This document shows, in pieces, positions 58,360 to 64,000 of a stretch of 64,000 nt of DNA. Made by a program: the position numbers and the translations under genes. This DNA is from Massariosphaeria phaeospora. Lineage: Eukaryota; Ascomycota; Dothideomycetes; Pleosporales. Position 1 is the stretch's first letter; each line of letters opens with the position of its first letter. A model generated the notes under the pieces. That model made no database searches, was not told the DNA's origin, and saw only the letters and a program-made list of their open reading frames with translations. The DNA lies in contig JAADJZ010000029.1 in assembly GCA_011032825.1 (NCBI GenBank), positions 372,001 to 436,000 of the forward strand. Direction: 5' to 3'.

Positions 58360-58381
58360 GGGGGGGGGGGGGGGGGGGGGG
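58360..58381 (+). repeat. Poly-G homopolymer (22 G)
   Basis: An uninterrupted run of G lies about 80 bp after the stop codon of the membrane-protein gene, probably in its 3' UTR or just beyond. The true length may be uncertain because of sequencing slippage. Confidence 0.85.
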
Positions 58382-60077
58382 TGTAGGTGATGACGTCAGT
58401 CAGGTAGTGGCTAGAGCATCAGACCAGGGATTCCTTTACCATGTGCGAGTCTCTTACGATGGCTATTCGACAAATGGCCTGAAATGCAACTTGCTGATTT
58501 CACATCTGTATATCTAAAAAGGTTCAGATATCTCTCTCACGTCTCGTCCTGCTAGGCTAGCACCACTAAATCATCGTGATAACCCGGACATCCAGTCCAG
58601 ACTTCTCTCTCCAACTAGATATTCATCCATGAAGATCTTCGACCCTGGGGGCCTAAGGCATTTTTGCGATATACAGTACTCACGAGTCACTAAGTACCGC
58701 ACGGTACTCGATGTGTCTTTGTCCCGGCTACGCACCGGCTTAGCTTAGCTTAACTTGCTTGCGGCTCGGTTTAGATAGATGGATATATCAATGGATAGAT
58801 GATTGGTTTGTTCATCGTCGTCGTCGTCGTCGTCGGCAAGAAGACAGGCGCATTGGTATGCAATATTAATGTTTTGAATGTAATGTGTAATTGCTCGCTT
58901 TTGTGGACTCTTGGGTTACTGCGGTTGAGATGGCGAGGGAGTGTGTGGAGTAGTATTTCGACGTGATGAGTATGTGTTCGATGGTGTGAGGGTGCACAGA
59001 TGACTGCATGATGTTGTGGGCAGGGTAAATTGGCGGGCGGGAGGGCCGCGAGGTGTTTGGGAAATTGTATGTAGTTGCGAAAAGGTGTCTGATTTCTCAT
59101 TTGTTTCCTAGGCATGGGTTAGTCAGAAAGACTAGGCAGAATTAGCTGGAGTTTCATGTTGTACTGAGATATCCCAATGTTCCATATTTTGATCCTAGTT
59201 AAGGGTTTCGTTGGTGATCACATTCGGACCGCGCAGACTCGTTCGACGATATGTGGGTGGCAGTGCATTTGCCTAACACAACACTGCTGTAGTTTCTTCT
59301 TCTCAAGATATACTCTGGCCTCCCACCTTCCGGCTTATCTACCTGCCTGTCCCATTTCGTTGCAGCCCCCGTGTCTTCATCCGCGTACTACATTTCGTCC
59401 TCAGCTTGCTAACGCACACCAATCCGCAGCGACCCCACACCACCACCAGATCATAAGCCGAGCAATTGGCCGGCGAAGCGGCATATATATGCTGTCTGTT
59501 ACCCCTCACTTCAAAAGCGTAGTTCGACCTGAAACCTGACTTCCTGCTCTCTTTCTGCTCGTGGCAATCGACGCTCTTCCATTTCAAAACGCCCTTCGCA
59601 TTTATCATCTTCCGGATCGGGAAATCATGCTGAGTCTCTCGGACAACATGGAGAGGAAAGGGCGAAGCGCTTAGCGGGCACCAAAGACGGAAGAAACTCA
59701 GCCATGGGGTGAGTAGCAGAAAGTTATAGACATAGTTACTCAGTGCTATTGCTGTGCTGAGTTAAACAGAAGGCGGAGATTAAGCGCGGTTGATACGCTG
59801 CCAGTTGGAAGAGTTTGGTTTAGATAGTTCAATGGAATTTGTTAATGGCATATGGAGTAGATGCAAATGACGATAATGTGATTAATGCTGAAGTTACATA
59901 TTAGAAGAAGCAGAAAGAGATGATGGGGCCCGTTTGAGAGCCATTGCGCCATCTGGAATGACAGGAGTAACCTATCCAGATTCCCAAACAGTCGAAAAAC
60001 GAATCCAAAAGCAATTTTCGTAGCCGGCTTTCCGGGCCGAGTTCCTATGATGTGTTGCTGTTGCAGACTGCTCATAG
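58382..60077. other. Intergenic with a (TCG)7 microsatellite
   Basis: No supported gene in 1.7 kb. A trinucleotide run lies at 58815-58835. Short frames on both strands lack coding signatures. Confidence 0.45.
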
Positions 60078-62281
60078 TTAAAGTACTGTGTAGAGGTACC
60101 CATGTCGGAAGAGCTCATAGACCAGCGTGTGGGTCGTCATCGTATGGTCTTGGAAACATCGCGGAGTAGGTGTCGTTCTCATCCTCTTCTTCCGTACAGT
60201 GGAGAGTCTGGCGATGATGATTCCCGGGCACGGTGACTGTGACTGTCTGAATATGACGGTGTCGAGCCAAGATCTTACGACGTGGAATCCTGGGAGGTCA
60301 TCCAGCTCTATTTCGTCCGAAAACTCGGATTTTCCATCTGCGTCTTCGCTGTCGAGGACTTCTTTCAGATTTCGTGTTTTCCGGGCCGGGTTATCTCGCG
60401 AGACGGGGCTTAAGACTGGAATGTATTGCCCATCGTCATCTTGGTCGTCCGTCTGATATTCGCTGAGGCTGTCCTTTGTTTGGGCTGGAATTATGTCTTC
60501 ATCGTCTGCATATACGAGGTACCTTCGAAAAGAGAGTCTTGGCGGGGGATCACATTTACTACCATTAAGTTTGCACTCGCTACAGGAAGATGCCTGAACT
60601 CCCCTGCTAGTTTCGTAGTTGAGGGTGATAACCTACACAAGTGAGATTCTTAGTCTTGCAACGCTGGCATGGCCTGGGTGCCAGCACGCCATATTTGTCT
60701 TGCATGAGACGCGCATGCGCGTATATATCGCGAGTTCTCGCCTTATATCCATCCCAGACGCTGGTAGAGCGATGTCCAAACTCCCCTGGAAGCGCGTTAT
60801 TCATACTAAAGCTGGCTAGATCGGCTTCGTACTCGGTTGTTGATGGTGGTGAGGGAAGCACGAGTGGTTTACTTCCGCAGACGGAGTTGAGTACTAACGC
60901 GTGACTTGACAAATGGTGATGCGTGAGTATATGTTTTCGAAGTTCGTCGAATTGTGTAAATGCGCCTGGTGATGTATTCCTGCAGTCCACTACTGGGCAA
61001 TGGAAAGTTCCTGTATTATCGTCTGTTCCACGAATCTTTTTTGATGGGGCCGGATTCTCGATTAGATGGGATTTTCGACTTTGACGTCGTCGCGCCTGTT
61101 GACTAGCGAGATTATTCTGCAGTCTGCCATTACCGCCTAGAATCGGATAGACCAAGGAGTTGGAATCATCTGTAGCACTAGGACGTTTCCCATCATGGTC
61201 GGTGGAGCCTTTGGTTTCATTCGTGATTTTCCTCTTTCTGTGCAACTGGCCCAACACACCACAGGGGTTGCTACGTAGTCGACAGTTTCCGCAGAAACCT
61301 ATAGAACCGGACCCTCTTAGTTTCAGACGATATACACGACAATCTAGCCCGTGTTTTTGGCAGCCTTCGCAGGGAGTGGGAGCGGGGGTGCCATATGCGC
61401 CATAGATGAGACGAGCATGTGCAACTTTGCAACGGTATTGCTCTTGTATTATATCCCAGTTAGGATTATGTCCATATTCGCCCAAGGGTGCGTTGGTGGT
61501 CTTATAAGCGTTGAGATCCATGTCATATTGTTCCGGCGGTGGTGGTGTATGGGTCCATGTATGACTAGTCGGTTGAACGACGTTGTCGTTATACTCTTCG
61601 TGATCCCGGTCGTCGTCGTCGTCGTCGTCGTCGTAATAAACGTCGTCATCCTCACCCGTTTCGCCCTCATGCTGGTTAGCAGCAGGGATAAAACCGCTTC
61701 CTTCATCTGCTTCAGACTCAAAGGCCGGGGACAGATCGTGGACTTTAACGCGTTTTCTCGATCGGGACGAAGGGTTGGGCGTCTTTTGTAGCATAGGTCG
61801 TTCATGGACTCCAATAGAGAGGCCGACTTCATCCAACATCGACAGAGAACTTGAGGGCACTTGTGGTTGCTTGTTATCGTGGACAACATCGGAAACTGCG
61901 TTGAAAGTTGTACTGGTTTCGAAGTTCTTCCTACTCTTGATTTTCCCTGGTCCTCTTTCGAAATGTGCAAAGACATGCAGCTTCCCTGCTTTCAGGCAGC
62001 TCTCCTCGAAATAAGCTTTGTCATTCCATAGGAATGGCAACACCTTGCCCTCGCAAGCACCATCTTCAAAATGGAAGTGCACGTTCCACTGGCCTGTGTC
62101 ACGGGCTAAGATACTGAATGCGAGAGTTTCTAAGTCCTGCGAGATGCGCTTTTAGCCATGCCGATTTCTGGTCATATCGAGGTATGGAACATACAGAATA
62201 CGCTTGGGCGTGTTTCCCCGGGACCAAGTCGCTGATAGTTTCTGTCTGGAACTCCCGTAGCAGGAGATTCGGCAGCGCCAT
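60078..62281 (-). CDS. Protein with duplicated zinc-cluster module and C2H2 finger, frameshifted
   Basis: Exons 62281-62195 and 62136 onward; the GTATGT donor and GCAG acceptor join AQAYS to DLETLAFSILARDTGQW. Residues 1-100 form an unrecognised domain, followed by an acidic region with a poly-Asp run from a GAC microsatellite near 61610. Two copies of one module follow (about 61540-61280 and 60850-60560): N-A-P-x-G-E-[YF]-G-H, then AHARL, then PC-x2-C-x6-C and a second CX2CX6C. Between them is a C2H2 finger (CPVVDC ... HILTHH). In module 2 the frame stops at 60607 after CVGYHPQLRN, but one base over it continues through the expected second half (CSECKLNGSKC) into an acidic tail, so a one-base frameshift sits near 60610. 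The end at 60078 is the next stop in that frame and is uncertain. Nuclear DNA binding is inferred. Confidence 0.65.
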
Positions 62282-62853
62282 CAAGCTTTAATTACAGTCG
62301 AAGAGAAGTGTTAGCTGACAGCGTAGCTCAACGTCGTAGATAGCTTCCGAGGGGAATCCGAAGATGAGGGGTCGGGTGTTCTTGAAGTTCAAGCGTGGAA
62401 CAATGATGCGCTGATTACAGACCCACAAAACAGCAGCTCCGAGAAGCACAAATTGTGCCGTACCGCCGCTGGCACTTAAACTCTCGCGCAGACTATGCAA
62501 ATGTGGGCTCTTGTTCAGGGATGGGAAAGTGGATGATATTTCAAGGGACTTCGATGTGTGTTTCACAGGTTTCAAGATATTCAGGAGAGGTACCAAGACT
62601 ATATTTTACGTAAGCGAACACTGCACGATAAACTAGCATCATAATCCGATAAGAAACGTCAATAAAAAGGTTATGCAAGCCGCATAATTGTTCTAGCTTG
62701 GCACGAAGCGATTTCCTGATTTCTTACCAAGCTGTGATTCGGGTAAGAGTTGGCAATATAATAAATCCGACTATCTCGCAAGACTGAAGGATCACAACAC
62801 TCGCTTGTCCACTGACTACTGACTTACCTATACCATATTTATTTATCCATCCC
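62282..62853. other. Intergenic, with an open frame in phase with the zinc-module gene
   Basis: On the minus strand 62288-62596 is open and in phase with the start at 62281, separated from it by one TAA. It has no ATG and no recognised domain. The rest holds nothing evident. Confidence 0.35.
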
Positions 62854-63521
62854 TCAACCCCAGTTTTCCAACCACGCCCCTCGCGCCAACCTCCGCATCA
62901 ACCCATTCACCACCACGCTCCGTTTGTCTACCAACCGCGACACCGCGTTACGCGAAACCTCAACTTGAGCCGCTGTTTCGCTGCTGCAAAACCACTGCTC
63001 GGCATTTCATTCCCATTCGCTGACAAGCTCTTCGACTCGTGAGATCCTACAATAGATGTAGAAAAGTTAACTGAACCAGAACTACCATTCACGACGCGAA
63101 GCGGACCACGCGCAGCATCTAAACGTCATTCTAGATCGTGCGTGCTCGAGAACGAGGACGATGCAGACGAGTTCGCGATAGACGAATTGCTATTCACTAC
63201 ACGCAGCGGTTCAGCCCGGTCGACGATGACCCATTCCGAGCCGTTATATGCAAGGTCAAGAATCTCCAAGTCTGGAGACAAGGGACTTGACTCGTAGTCA
63301 AAATCTGAATTCGCATCTTGGGATGCGGTATCGTACTGAGAAGAACGACGCAGATGATGTAGGGAAGATAGAGAGTCGGAGCTTACAGACGACAGTGGAG
63401 CATCGTCGGAGAAAGTATGCCACTGCTCGTCGTTCCACCCGACTACCTCCTCGTTCATAGTGACTTTTCGGCGCGCAGCTTTGGTAGCACGCTCTGTTGC
63501 GGACCGGTGTGCTTCTTGCAT
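62854..63521 (-). CDS. Hypothetical protein, gene structure unresolved
   Basis: The 131-codon frame 63521-63126 (MQEAHRSATERATKAARRK, then WNDEQWHTF, Ser-rich, EWVIVDRAEPLRVVN) has convincing codon structure, and its open frame extends upstream past the ATG (FEFANTVSEDDIW), so an earlier exon is likely. After its TGA the same frame continues with ARGPLRVVNGSSGSVNF, echoing AEPLRVVNSNSS. A different frame near 62990-62854 encodes SSETAAQVEVSRNAVSRL and RRLARGAWLENWG before a stop, which also looks real. The most likely explanation is a multi-exon gene whose splice sites I could not settle, or a decaying gene. No family is recognised. Confidence 0.4.
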
Positions 63522-63605
63522 CCAGATATCGTCTTCGGAAACCGTATTTGCGAACTCAAAAGTGAAGAGTTAGATTCTCGAAGTGTGGATATTTGTAGAT
63601 CACAC

Positions 63606-63608
<3 letters not shown>

Positions 63609-63644
<36 letters not shown>
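63609..63644 (+). repeat. (AG)18 microsatellite
   Basis: A perfect dinucleotide run lies upstream of the minus-strand hypothetical gene. The antisense CT run produces an artefactual poly-Leu/Ser frame. Confidence 0.95.
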
Positions 63645-63647
<3 letters not shown>

Positions 63648-64000
63648 GTGCGTGGCAAATGTGCGAGTGCATGTGGGTATTGTATAGTAGACATGGGAGG
63701 AGAAAGAACGTGGGATTTACCCCTTAGACCGGAAAGAGGTGACGAAGTCTACATTGTGCTGTGTTTCAGAGTCAGTCAGATGTCGACTATGTGTGCGTAC
63801 AGTGTTACAGAATCTGAATCCAAGATAATCTCCTACAGCTACAGCCACATCTACAATTACACACTCTGCTCTTCTCTATTCCACATGTTCCCGTTTCCAC
63901 ACTACACTCCACTCTATCTCCTCCCCTCAAAACATACCCAGCTATCTATCTCCCCACCCTTACGCCTCCCCTCCTTACCCTCCACAACCCCGCCCTATAC
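63645..64000. other. Terminal non-coding stretch
   Basis: It is pyrimidine-rich on the plus strand, especially after 63890. It may be the promoter or leader of a gene beyond the window; nothing further is seen. Confidence 0.4.

Noticed and set aside
1..64000. CRISPR arrays, rRNA genes, prokaryotic operons or viral genes.
   Set aside because: Nothing of these kinds was seen; the window is ordinary fungal nuclear DNA in organisation.

Overview
The window is nuclear DNA of a filamentous ascomycete (Pezizomycotina, probably Dothideomycetes; the class is a guess). Evidence: short 45-65 bp GT/AG introns, Zn2Cys6 regulators, large MFS and GH5 families, a TOM1/HUWE1-type HECT ligase, AT-rich islands and decayed repeats. 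Exon coordinates were worked out by hand from splice sites, reading-frame phase and family conservation.

Layout. 0.2-1.5 kb: broken protein-kinase relic. 1.9-2.7 kb: SDR enzyme. 3.3-5.5 kb (-): Crinkler-like P-loop NTPase/nuclease-fold protein. 5.9-6.6 kb: diverged 188-bp tandem repeat and AT-rich tract. 6.6-15.4 kb: small metabolic region with a Zn2Cys6 regulator divergent from a FAD monooxygenase, then an anion:cation-symporter-type MFS carrier divergent from a TauD-type dioxygenase, a pairing that recalls sulfonate uptake and desulfonation in yeast. 15.8-18.1 kb (-): acidic protein with serial zinc clusters. 19.0-20.1 kb: histidine phosphatase with a C-terminal PIP-box-like motif. 23.0-25.4 kb: DHA2-type MFS exporter. 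26.6-28.2 kb: Ser/Pro/Thr-rich GPI-type wall protein. 29.6-36.1 kb: two tandem paralogues of an unrecognised family with a divergent GHKL (Bergerat) ATP-binding site; the second has an in-frame TGA. 37.2-49.2 kb (-): 3929-residue HECT E3 ligase. 50.6-50.9 kb (-): BLOC-1 subunit 1-like protein. 52.5-54.1 kb: GH5 endo-mannanase interrupted by a 473-bp inverted-repeat element with a 9-bp target duplication. 55.0-58.3 kb: large fungal multi-pass membrane protein. 60.1-62.3 kb (-): protein with a duplicated zinc-cluster module and a C2H2 finger, broken by a one-base frameshift. 62.9-63.5 kb (-): unresolved hypothetical gene.

Core genes (HECT ligase, BLOC-1 subunit, histidine phosphatase, membrane protein) are interleaved with accessory, rapidly decaying ones. 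The most notable unexplained item is the tandem GHKL-like pair. Next come the precise element insertion in the mannanase and the PIP-box-like tail on a phosphatase.
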